Assembly (NCBI RefSeq): GCF_023715205.1
Contig: NZ_JAMBNR010000028.1
Location: 1 to 32,073 of the forward strand
Direction: 5' to 3'
DNA: 32,073 nt
DNA from: Mesobacillus maritimus
Lineage (GTDB): Bacteria > Bacillota > Bacilli > Bacillales > Cytobacillaceae
Under the pieces are notes generated by a model. It was not told the origin of the DNA, searched no databases, and worked only from the letters and a program-made list of their open reading frames with translations. The position numbers were made by a program, and so were the translations under genes. This document shows, in pieces, positions 7,882 to 15,455 of this stretch; the first letter of the stretch is position 1; every line of letters starts with the position of its first letter.

Positions 7882-7950
7882 GAAAGCGGTTCCTACACGT
7901 GAAGTAGGAACCCTTTAATAAATTTAAAATTAACATTAGGGGGTTTTATT

Positions 7951-9030
7951 ATCTTTCATAAAAAACGTATTCTAGCAATCTTATTGACGTTGACTTTAGG
8001 GCTGTTTCTAGCTGCGTGTGGAAACAATGAGGAAGCGAGTAGTGAAAGTTCAGGTTCCGATGGAGGATCAAGTGAATTTGAATCCGCTACTTGGCGATTT
8101 GTAACAGAAGAAGTTCAAGGTCAAGTCCAATATGTTTATGCAGAAGAGTTTGCGAAACGGATTAGTGAAAAAACAGATGGGAAAATTACGGTTGAACCGT
8201 ATGAATATGGTGGGCTTGGGACCGAAACAGACCAAGTGGCCGCTTTGCAAGGTGGAGCAGTTGAGCTAGCAGTGATGTCACCAGGTTTTACTGGAAACAT
8301 GGTAATGGAAGGCCAAATCTTTGCATTACATTTCTTATTCCCAGATAGCGTAGAGAAAACACAAGAAATTCTCAACACAAGTGAAGCATTAAATGTTGAC
8401 TTAGTTGAAAAGTATGAAGCACACGGGATTACGCCACTTGCTTTTTGGACAGAAGGAGCAATGGCTTGGACGAGTAACGCTGGGGTAAGTGAGCCAGGTG
8501 ATTTCAAAGGCTTTAAGATGCGCATTCAAGAGTCTCCTTTAATGCAAGAATCATATAAAGCGTATGGTGCAAGCCCGCAAGCATTGCCTTGGAGTGAACT
8601 TTACACGGCGCTCGACCGTGGAACGGTTGATGGACAAGAAAACCCTGTTTTCTTCATTTATGATGCTGCATTTAATGAAGTTCAAGATACCGTGACACTA
8701 TCGAATCATAATAACTATGTTGCGATGACAACGGTGAATACGGATTGGTATAATAGCCAACCGGAAAATGTTCAAAAGTTGATTAGTGAAACAGTGAAAG
8801 AAATGCAAGATTGGGCATATGATGAGCAAGATCGTCAAAATACGGAGTTCTTGGAAAAAATGAAAAATGATACGGATAATCCAGTTGAAATCATTGAGCT
8901 TACAGAAGAACAACGCTCAGAGTTTCGAGAGCTTGCCCTTCCAATTCGTGACTATTATCGTGAGAACATCTCTACGGTAGAAGGAGCGATTCTTGATAAA
9001 CTAGAAGAAGAGATTGAGGCAGCAAAATAA
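7951..9030 (+). CDS. dctP: TRAP transporter substrate-binding lipoprotein DctP
   Basis: Extracytoplasmic binding protein of the TRAP system. In a Gram-positive cell it is tethered as a lipoprotein: HKKRILAILLTLTLGLFLAAC gives a charged n-region, a hydrophobic stretch and a lipobox with the cysteine at residue 23. Family features include FKGFKMRIQES, whose arginine normally binds a substrate carboxylate, and WSELYTALDRGTVDGQENP. The frame has no ATG, GTG or TTG before the signal peptide. TTAGGGGG at 7936-7943 sits 7 bases before ATC 7951 and 4 before ATT 7948, so translation seems to start at ATC or ATT. Starting at TTG 7984 would remove the charged n-region and has no ribosome binding site. 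It is the last gene of the operon. Confidence 0.9.
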   Translation: MFHKKRILAILLTLTLGLFLAACGNNEEASSESSGSDGGSSEFESATWRFVTEEVQGQVQYVYAEEFAKRISEKTDGKITVEPYEYGGLGTETDQVAALQGGAVELAVMSPGFTGNMVMEGQIFALHFLFPDSVEKTQEILNTSEALNVDLVEKYEAHGITPLAFWTEGAMAWTSNAGVSEPGDFKGFKMRIQESPLMQESYKAYGASPQALPWSELYTALDRGTVDGQENPVFFIYDAAFNEVQDTVTLSNHNNYVAMTTVNTDWYNSQPENVQKLISETVKEMQDWAYDEQDRQNTEFLEKMKNDTDNPVEIIELTEEQRSEFRELALPIRDYYRENISTVEGAILDKLEEEIEAAK

Positions 9031-9047
9031 GAAAGAATGATAAATGA

Positions 9048-9088
9048 AACAAGCGGAGAAAACAATGGTTTTCTCCGCTTGTTTTTTG
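9048..9088 (+). terminator. Terminator of the TRAP operon
   Basis: AACAAGCGGAGAAAAC pairs perfectly with GTTTTCTCCGCTTGTT around a short loop and runs into TTTT. The stem is 16 bp. Confidence 0.95.
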
Positions 9089-9160
9089 CTCCCAAGGGAA
9101 GGAGTAAACATAACCCACACTGACATTAAGGTTTTTCTTAGTAAGCTAATTCGCTTACCA

Positions 9161-9751
9161 TCACTTGACCCACTTAACCACATCTTCATAAGGTCTCCGT
9201 GTTTTCGGACGAGTATTATTTTTACGGTAGCCGAAAGCTGGCATGACTGAAATGCTGTAATGGGCATCCTCTAATAAACCTTCTACACCTACACCTAAAA
9301 GCTGATTCATTTTTTCTATGTTAAATCCTTCTATCGGACATGAATCGATAGGTAAAAATCGTCTCGTTGAACCTCTTCGACTCGTTTGAGAAAACCCTCT
9401 AAAAGTTCTTCAGTAAACTGCGAGACATTTCGTAAATGATTTTGTAAATAATCAGAATTGTAGATTGTGTCTACCTTGGTTCTAGCAAGAATGATGAGGA
9501 AGTGACTCGCATCTGGAAGCTTGCTAAACGCTCACCACGAAGCATTTTTGATTTTTTCTCGAAGTTCCGGGTTTTGAATGACTACCAACCGCCATGGTTC
9601 AAAACCAAACGAACTGGGAGATAAACGCCCTGTTTCTAAAATAAACCGGAAGTCCTCCTTAGAGATCTTTTTCAACCTCTTTTGTGGCATGTCGGAAATG
9701 AAATGCATCTAAAACTCTCTGTTTCATTGTTTCTTTGTCACGCATATCCAT
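9161..9751 (-). pseudogene. Nitroreductase-family NAD(P)H oxidoreductase, broken
   Basis: The reverse strand reads as an FMN-dependent nitroreductase of the NfsB/YfkO kind in pieces: [25 protein letters not shown], then in another frame [71 protein letters not shown] and YRKNNTRPKTRRPYEDVVKWV before the stop. Lesions seen: a frameshift near 9665-9690, an in-frame TGA at 9532-9534 where a tryptophan or glycine is expected, and loss of the segment that normally precedes SCPIEGF near 9350-9365 (roughly 30 residues by comparison with the family). Such enzymes are normally about 220 residues. The start and stop are still recognisable, so decay looks recent. Confidence 0.85.
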
Positions 9752-10266
9752 CACACCTTTTTTCCTTTGTTGGAGGTAGAAATATCCATTTTATCTTTTG
9801 CGTGCTTTGAGGATTTTATGTGTTTAGGGGGAGTTCACACCGCCCTCTAGACTGCCTCTGTTACAATAACAAAAAGAGAAAAAGGAGACCAAGAATAGCG
9901 ATTGACAAAGTAACTAGGAACAAAAGAATATCAATCCGGTTATTTTCAGGGCTCTCTTTTTTTTAAGTATTCTTTTCTCAATCTTTGTTGCTTTTGAACA
10001 AAAAATACGATTTTAGGGAATAATAAGGGCTTAGATTAGAATATATTGCAATTTCATATAAAGAATTGTTGTGGTCATGAAGGAGGATTTTTTGATTTAA
10101 TGGTTGTATTTAAATATTAGGAGATTGAAATACGATTGATTAATCAATCTTAGAGGATGTCTGATTGAAATAAATGAATACTATGCCATGTTTCATTTGC
10201 GAAGAGGTTTAGCGATTATGGTAAACTAAAAGAGAAATGTTCTGTGTTAGGAAGGAGTCCGGGGTT
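9752..10266. other. Spacer with a 16-bp palindrome
   Basis: Apart from the weak small ORF on the minus strand, I see no gene. GATTGATTAATCAATC at 10134-10149 is a perfect 16-bp palindrome about 120 bp upstream of the next gene and resembles a repressor site. A good ribosome binding site near 10080-10086 is followed only by stop codons. Confidence 0.45.
9861..9981 (-). other. Candidate small one-helix membrane ORF interrupted at an A8 run
   Basis: On the minus strand, TTG 9981 opens MRKEYLKK; after eight A residues (complement of 9957-9964) the continuation ESPENNRIDILLFLVTLSIA, then a Leu/Phe-rich end and stop at 9861-9863, lies in a different frame. With seven A the frame would be continuous and give a protein of about 39 residues with one hydrophobic helix. 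There is no good ribosome binding site. It may be a decayed small gene, a sequencing indel, or chance. Confidence 0.25.
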
Positions 10267-11646
10267 ATGGATTTACATAAAATGGTTTCAATGCTTTCGA
10301 AAAAAGAATTAGTCGAACTAGTTATGGATTTAACTGATGGAGATGAGGATGTTGCGAAAAAGGTAGAATATAAACTCAGCACGCCACATGATGAAGTCAA
10401 AGCTAGTAAACAACTGATTCGACAATATATTAACGAGAATAAGAGACGAGGATTTATATCATGGCGCAACGTCCATGCGGCGCTAAGGGGCGCGGAGATG
10501 GTGCTTGAAAAGGGCAGGAATAAACTTGTTAGCGGCGAAGAAGAGCTAGCGGTTCGTTTGGGGATTACTGTCCTATCGATTGTCATTGATATGCTCCAAT
10601 ACACCGATGATTCTGGTGGCGAAATTGGCTATATTGTGAATGAAAGTATGACGATGCTCAAAGATGCGTCCTCGTTAGTGCTGTTATCGACCGAGCATCG
10701 TGAACAAGATCGAATCTTTCAATTAATTTTAGATGAAGCCTTACATAAGCGTTATGATGGTTGGAATGACATTCGTCATGAATTATTAGAAGTGTGTACA
10801 ATCTATACGGCACGTGCTTCGGCTCGGAAAAAATTAGAGAGTACTTTAGAGAAATTATTAACGAAGGTTTCTAGCATTTCTTCTTGGTCCTCGGACTATG
10901 ATCAAAAGTCGATTAAAATGCTTCAATTGAAAGTGCTCGAACGGAATGGCGAGTTGGAAAAAGCGCAAAAGTTTATAAATGAAAACTTGAAATTTGATGA
11001 GTTCCGGGAAATGGCGATTGAAAAGGACATGGCAAATGAACAGTTCACATCGGCATTAAAGCTTTGTGAGGACGGGGAAGAAAATGATAGTAAATATCCT
11101 GGCCTTGTGAAAAAGTGGAAACAATATCGATTACAGATTTATGAAGCTCTAGAGGATCTAGACAAGCAAAAAGAGATTCTCAGAGAGTTTGTTTTTGATA
11201 ATGATTATGAGTCTTATAATAAATTGAAGGAGTTTTATTCTCCAGAAGAATGGCAGCCGGTGGTCGATGAGATTTTCACAGAGCTTGAGGAGAAATCGGA
11301 TCATTTGCCATATATTTATGAATACATGGCGAAAGCCGAAGAGCGCGAGGATAAAATTCTGAAATACTGTGAAGAATCCCCGATTACGGTCTTAGAGCTT
11401 TACCCGTACTTACTGGATGGATATGCTGCCAAAGTAGATGAGATTTTTACAAGTTTTCTTAAAAGTGAAGCGGAACAGGCGAGCGATCGCAAGCAATATC
11501 GCAGTGTATGCAAGAAACTTGAAATCTATCATAAGGCATGTGGGGAAACAAAGTTTCGTGGCATCGTAGAGGAGTTAAAGGAAACTTATAACCGAAAGCC
11601 GGCGTTTGTGAATGAGCTGGAGAAAGTGGAAAGGTTGTTTGGGTAA
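10267..11646 (+). CDS. Unknown helical protein, 459 residues
   Basis: I do not recognise a named function. The product is soluble, strongly charged and predicted to be almost all helical, with no signal peptide or membrane segment. The N-terminus (SKKELVELVMDLTDGDEDVAKKVEYKL) and the C-terminal pattern DRKQYRSVCKKLEIYHKACGE, then YNRKPAFVNELEKV resemble, from memory, the helical repeat part of proteins that carry a SWIM zinc finger and of DUF6880-like proteins; no SWIM cysteine/histidine motif is present here. The start ATG 10267 follows AGGAAGGAG; the open frame reaches back to ATG 10237, which would put that site inside the gene. No operon partner is evident. Confidence 0.8.
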   Translation: MDLHKMVSMLSKKELVELVMDLTDGDEDVAKKVEYKLSTPHDEVKASKQLIRQYINENKRRGFISWRNVHAALRGAEMVLEKGRNKLVSGEEELAVRLGITVLSIVIDMLQYTDDSGGEIGYIVNESMTMLKDASSLVLLSTEHREQDRIFQLILDEALHKRYDGWNDIRHELLEVCTIYTARASARKKLESTLEKLLTKVSSISSWSSDYDQKSIKMLQLKVLERNGELEKAQKFINENLKFDEFREMAIEKDMANEQFTSALKLCEDGEENDSKYPGLVKKWKQYRLQIYEALEDLDKQKEILREFVFDNDYESYNKLKEFYSPEEWQPVVDEIFTELEEKSDHLPYIYEYMAKAEEREDKILKYCEESPITVLELYPYLLDGYAAKVDEIFTSFLKSEAEQASDRKQYRSVCKKLEIYHKACGETKFRGIVEELKETYNRKPAFVNELEKVERLFG

Positions 11647-11823
11647 AAAAGGACGGTGGGAATGGTCCGCTCAAGAACTCTTTGAAAAATAAGTGACCAG
11701 GTCGTCTTAATGCTAAATGCGAGAGTTCTGTTCAACATTTTGTTCAGTGTAACCATCTTATTTGATCCTATTAACAGTTATTGGAATATGGATCGGGCTG
11801 AGAGAGCTTAGTTTGGGAACCGT

Positions 11824-11927
11824 TTCACAACTTCTTTTATGCTTGCCACGAAACATCTTCATTGCCTAGCCGATTGCCGATTCGCAATGAAAAAATTACA
11901 CGCTTTTCAAGCGCGTAAAGTTGTGAA
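11824..11927. other. Possible three-way-junction structure in a spacer
   Basis: Three nested stems fit together. The outer stem is TTCACAACTT (11824-11833) with AAGTTGTGAA (11918-11927). Inside are TTCATTGC (11858-11865) with GCAATGAA (11884-11891), and TTAC-A-CGCTT (11896-11905) with AAGCG-C-GTAA (11909-11918), which has one mismatch. The third stem abuts the outer one. No reading frame covers the block. It could be a structured RNA, a regulatory leader or a small mobile palindrome; I know of no family that it matches. Confidence 0.5.
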
Positions 11928-11955
11928 TGCATTACAACTTGTAAATTTAATTTAA

Positions 11956-12002
11956 AACGAAAAAGCCGACTAATTGGTGTCCAATCAGTTGGCTTTTTCG
12001 TT
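11956..12002. terminator. Strong hairpin, possible bidirectional terminator
   Basis: AACGAAAAAGCCGACTAATTGG pairs with CCAATCAGTTGGCTTTTTCGTT around a 3-base loop with only two mismatches. There is no clean T-run after the stem, so termination may rely on the T-rich 3' arm. It lies 29 bases after the three-way structure. Confidence 0.6.
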
Positions 12003-12175
12003 GGTTAGAAGTGGAACACTTGCGTTTGGAGGTTGGGCATTTGTTATCAATCATGCTATTTTTAAATAGGATCTTCTCCCAACCTTGTACAATACGTCTA
12101 TATAAGCTAGTTTGTTTAAAAATACAGCAACTTTTTAAGAGAAAAGGGCTTGCAAACTTAATTTTAAACATATGA

Positions 12176-12238
12176 AATGGCTATGATTTCGTTAAAATTG
12201 ACTTTAGGATTTTAACATCAAACTTTACGAAAACAGCC
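12176..12238 (+). repeat. Dispersed palindromic repeat, copy B
   Basis: Second copy of the block at 3261-3322: same AATGGCT start, CGTTAAAAT...ATTTTAAC inner palindrome (12191-12198/12209-12216) and AACAGCC end. The outer stem TTTCG/CGAAA differs from copy A's TTCT/AGAA but still pairs. It ends 36 bases before the nat start codon. Confidence 0.75.
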
Positions 12239-12274
12239 GTAAATAAAGAAAAAAAGCAATTGGAGGTAGTAGGA

Positions 12275-13054
12275 ATGAGCAAGGTAAATGCATTGTTTCG
12301 TAAGCGAATTGGGATTTTAGAAAAGGAAGTGATTTCGTTTGAAAAATTGGACGAGGTTCTTGAGAAAACAGCATTTATGATTCCGTTCGAGAATTTATGT
12401 ATTGTCGAGAATCGGATAAAGGGACTTACCACTGAAAATGTTATGGAGAAAGTCTTAGTGCAACGAGAAGGTGGACTTTGCTATGAACTAAATACGATTC
12501 TTTATTTGTTTTTAAAAGAGAACGGCTTTGACGTTACCATGGTGCGTGGTGTTGTTTATAACCAAATGAAGAAAGATTGGAGCGAGACTGGCAGAACACA
12601 TGTGGCGAATCTAATTCAGGATAACGGAAAGTTTTACCTTGTTGATACAGGTTTTGGTGGGAACTTGCCGTTAAAGCCTGTGCCGTTGACGGGAGAGGTG
12701 GTCACATCAAACAACGGTGAATTTCGTATCGAGCGTAATGAGAGTGAACATGGTGATTTTATACTTTATATGAAATTAAAGCATAAAGGTCCTGAGTGGA
12801 AAATTGGGTATGCTTTTGATTCAAAGGATTTTGTGAAGAAAATCGAGGATTTGAATGAAATCCAAACGGTGATTGCGGAGCATCCGGAGTCGGCCTTTAA
12901 TAAAAAGCCATTGGTCACCAAGTTAACGGAAGACGGTAGTGTCACTTTAACAGCGGGCTCGTTTACGCAATGGGCCGACGGACAAGAGAAAAAAGAAGAA
13001 ATGGATGAAGGAAAGTTTAAAGAATTTAAGAAAACGTATTTTGGTTTGGAGTGA
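12275..13054 (+). CDS. nat: Arylamine N-acetyltransferase
   Basis: Cytosolic enzyme that transfers acetyl from acetyl-CoA to arylamines, arylhydroxylamines or hydrazines by a ping-pong mechanism. The 259 residues contain the full catalytic triad: C69 in REGGLCYELN, H109 in TGRTHVANL and D124 in LVDTGFGGN, very close to the usual numbering. The N-terminal MIPFENL block is typical. ATG 12275 follows TTGGAGG; the frame extends to TTG 12260, which overlaps this ribosome binding site. Paralogues in the B. cereus group show that not all copies act on xenobiotics, so the natural substrate is open. It stands alone. Confidence 0.93.
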   Translation: MSKVNALFRKRIGILEKEVISFEKLDEVLEKTAFMIPFENLCIVENRIKGLTTENVMEKVLVQREGGLCYELNTILYLFLKENGFDVTMVRGVVYNQMKKDWSETGRTHVANLIQDNGKFYLVDTGFGGNLPLKPVPLTGEVVTSNNGEFRIERNESEHGDFILYMKLKHKGPEWKIGYAFDSKDFVKKIEDLNEIQTVIAEHPESAFNKKPLVTKLTEDGSVTLTAGSFTQWADGQEKKEEMDEGKFKEFKKTYFGLE

Positions 13055-13166
13055 TGGAGTTTCGGTGCCTGTTATGGTGAAAGTAATCGAGGATAGGTGT
13101 CGATGCCCGAAGAGGTGGAAAAAACCGAGTTGATCGTAAATGCGGTGCAAACAATAGAACTAGATT

Positions 13167-13208
13167 TCCTCACAAATGTTATGATCAATGATGTTTGTGA
13201 GGATTTTT
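13167..13208 (+). terminator. Terminator after nat
   Basis: TCCTCACAAA and TTTGTGAGGA form the stem, followed by TTTTTT. The inner part (ATGTTATGATCAATGATG) resembles that of the tRNA-operon terminator at 2453-2499. Confidence 0.9.
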
Positions 13209-13341
13209 TGTGGGAGGAATTTGGCTGAGAATGGTAAGGGAAGTGTTATAATTTTTAAATAGATATGTTTGTGGATGAGATCATTTAGCAGAACGTGCTG
13301 AGCAGAATCAATAGAGGTAATAAATAAGGAGGGGGATTTTA

Positions 13342-14538
13342 ATGTGGAATGTCACGAAAGAAGCGCAAGAGCGTTTTTTGAAATGCAATCTATTGCCGAT
13401 TCAGGAATCAGCCCATGATTGGGAGATTGTTTTAAGGGAAGCGGCGGAAGAAGGCGAGGACCTAACTGCGCGTTTAAAGGAAGAACTTGATGAAGTAAGA
13501 GAGGAATTAATGGAAGTGGTTCCGAGTCGGTTTCATCCTTATGTGGAAGATGGGACATTAAATCAGCCGACGTTGCCTAAATCAGTGCGGGAGGACTATT
13601 TACAATGGATGCGAGCAGCAGATAGGGAATTTGAAAAGGTTTTAGATGAAGCTTCTAAACAGACGGAGAAGGCCGTACACCACCTACCACAGGCGGTTCA
13701 AGAGGTTTTTGCGGAAAGCTTGCATGATTCTCAGATTCAACGGATTGAACGGGTTGGGGACAACATCCATCTTTATTTGAATACGGATGGTGGGTTTTCG
13801 ACGAAAGCACTTATTCACTTTCAATTTAAAAACATTGTTGCGGAAGAAAGTGAAATGCCTATCGAAGTCGGGCAATGGTTGGTTTACGATGAATTACAGC
13901 AGCGGGATGAGGGCTTTGCGTTTCGCGTGTTGTTTGATGGTCCAAGTTCAGAGTGGACAATATTCATGAAAGAACTAGATGCAGAGTATTTTTATCGTCC
14001 AAGTCTTTATGTGAAATGGAGTAACGAAGGCATGCTAGAGGAGTCTTCTTTGCTAGACTTTCTGTCTCAAGTAGACTCAGAATATCGGTATTGGTTGATT
14101 ACACCGGATGTGACATGTAGGATTCACATCGATGCGGATAAAATTGTTTTAGAGAATGGGCAGCTTGAGCTAATTGAAAATCAAATGTTGGTGAAACTTG
14201 GTGAGGATTGTTTTACATATGATTTAACTGAATACAATCCTATGGAATTTATATATACCGATGTTTATGAGGATCCTTATGAACATTTTCATAAGTCTGT
14301 ACCAACAGCAGAACTAGAAGAGGCGGCATTGTGTGAAGACCTAGAATTACAAGTCCGGGCGTGGAATACGATGTATGCGAAACCTGAAGAACTCGCAGAT
14401 ATCATTAATACGGTTTTAATGAAAATGACCATAACGGAAGAAAATGAAATGATGCTCAGTGTTTATTGTCAACACTTCTACACTGTGGGAATTTTAACAG
14501 AAGTTGTGATTGAAAAGTATCGAAGCTTACTAGATTAA
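13342..14538 (+). CDS. Unknown protein, 398 residues (possibly DUF4085-related)
   Basis: Function unknown. The product is acidic and soluble, with no signal peptide or membrane segments. Residues 1-120 look helical and charged; residues 125-320 alternate like beta-rich domains (RVGDNIHLYLNTDGG, EVGQWLVYDELQ, WTIFMKELDAEYFY). The first part reminds me of the Bacillus DUF4085 family, but I cannot confirm it. ATG 13342 is preceded by AAGGAGGGGG. A TATAAT at 13248-13253 could be a -10 element; no matching -35 is clear. It converges with the small minus-strand gene across a shared terminator. Confidence 0.82.
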   Translation: MWNVTKEAQERFLKCNLLPIQESAHDWEIVLREAAEEGEDLTARLKEELDEVREELMEVVPSRFHPYVEDGTLNQPTLPKSVREDYLQWMRAADREFEKVLDEASKQTEKAVHHLPQAVQEVFAESLHDSQIQRIERVGDNIHLYLNTDGGFSTKALIHFQFKNIVAEESEMPIEVGQWLVYDELQQRDEGFAFRVLFDGPSSEWTIFMKELDAEYFYRPSLYVKWSNEGMLEESSLLDFLSQVDSEYRYWLITPDVTCRIHIDADKIVLENGQLELIENQMLVKLGEDCFTYDLTEYNPMEFIYTDVYEDPYEHFHKSVPTAELEEAALCEDLELQVRAWNTMYAKPEELADIINTVLMKMTITEENEMMLSVYCQHFYTVGILTEVVIEKYRSLLD

Positions 14539-14705
14539 GTAGGTGTTCGAAGTCCTGATTTGTGTGTTATTTTACTATAATCACTATGCAATTATAATGA
14601 ATCACAGAATTGAAACTGATTGAGGATATTTACTTATTAAACGAAAAGAATACGATCGAGGGTGTTGGTTCACTATCGCGTGATATGTTTTTATGAAAGG
14701 AAAAT

Positions 14706-14754
14706 AAAAATGAAATTGGAAGTGGAGAATGTCTCCGCTTCCAATTTCATTTTT
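14706..14754. terminator. Bidirectional terminator
   Basis: AAAATGAAATTGGAAGTGGAGA pairs with TCTCCGCTTCCAATTTCATTTT with a single mismatch, flanked by A-rich and T-rich tracts. It can end both the plus-strand gene at 13342 and the minus-strand gene at 14757. Confidence 0.92.
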
Positions 14755-14756
14755 AA

Positions 14757-14969
14757 TCACCATTTTCTTACAGGAACGGTAAGCGCACTATATGGAAAGG
14801 CTTGCGGGAAGTGTGGAATTCCTTGATATGGTTGAATATTAAGTTGAGCGCCGCCAAGTTGATAAAATTGAGGGCGTCCTGGGTGAAGAGGCAGACCCCA
14901 CGCACCGTATGTTGCTTGTGGATACCCATAATATTGAACCCCGTTCATTCCAGTAACGATTGTGTACAT
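14757..14969 (-). CDS. Small Gly/Tyr/Pro/Gln-rich protein, 70 residues
   Basis: Unrecognised small protein beginning MYTIVTGMNGVQYYGYPQAT, followed by WGLPLHPGRPQFYQLGG and QPYQGIPHFPQAFPYSALTV. There is one cysteine-free, lysine-poor, aromatic composition throughout, as in small coat or surface proteins of spores, but that is only a resemblance. The reading frame is credible: AGAGGAG lies 8 bases before ATG 14969 (TTG 14972 is less well spaced), and the stop is followed at once by a strong terminator. No signal peptide or membrane segment. Confidence 0.7.
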   Translation of the reverse strand: MYTIVTGMNGVQYYGYPQATYGAWGLPLHPGRPQFYQLGGAQLNIQPYQGIPHFPQAFPYSALTVPVRKW

Positions 14970-15455
14970 CAAACCATCTCCTCTTTACTACTCATTATCA
15001 TTGATATGTGAGGGTTCCAAGAAAAGAGTTTGTCCTTGGGGGATGATTTTCATTAGTTTTACAAATGCAACGGGAAGAGTAGGAGAAAACAGATGATCCA
15101 GGAAGAATTGCTTTCTAATGGAATTGAATGAAGAGAAAGTTCTACTTAATGTATAGATTCCAGCGAACAAAAAAGCCCAATTGTTTTTGTCTTAAGCAAA
15201 GCTAGCAGATACTCTGAAAAATCAACTAGAACTTCGATTGTTTTAGGAATTGTCTTCATTGTGGAGGAATAGGGTGAACTTGTGTTGAATGTAGACAGTG
15301 TAATATACGAATTGGAGTTTAGAAGGTTTCGTATATTAAGCGAATCCGTTAAGGTCTCAATAAATAGACTGAAGGTACTAGTTTAATAGTAGCCTGTCCA
15401 TCTTTTATTACAGAGGAACATGCACTAATTTTTATATGCTTGAGGAGGTTTGAAA
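14970..15455. other. Spacer upstream of the reductase gene, with an 11-bp inverted repeat
   Basis: No credible gene. TAATATACGAA at 15301-15311 and TTCGTATATTA at 15328-15338 are perfect reverse complements 16 bases apart, 118 bases before the next start codon. This could be an operator or an mRNA leader hairpin. Confidence 0.5.

Noticed and set aside
11793-11822. CTGAGAG next to GGGAACCG, reminiscent of a TPP riboswitch or a T-box
   Set aside because: The downstream conserved blocks of the TPP element (CTGATCTGGATAATGCCAGCG-like) and the specifier stem and T-box sequence are absent.
11947-12171. Minus-strand open frame of 74 codons
   Set aside because: It overlaps the strong hairpin at 11956-12002, has no ribosome binding site and shows no family motif; at most a relic.
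14988-15170. Minus-strand open frame of 60 codons
   Set aside because: No ribosome binding site or recognisable motif; it lies upstream of the small minus-strand gene but is not spaced like an operon partner.
15250-15384. Short plus-strand frame starting MNVDSVIYELEF before the PanE-like gene
   Set aside because: Weak ribosome binding site, runs through the 11-bp inverted repeat, and no sign of selection for a protein.
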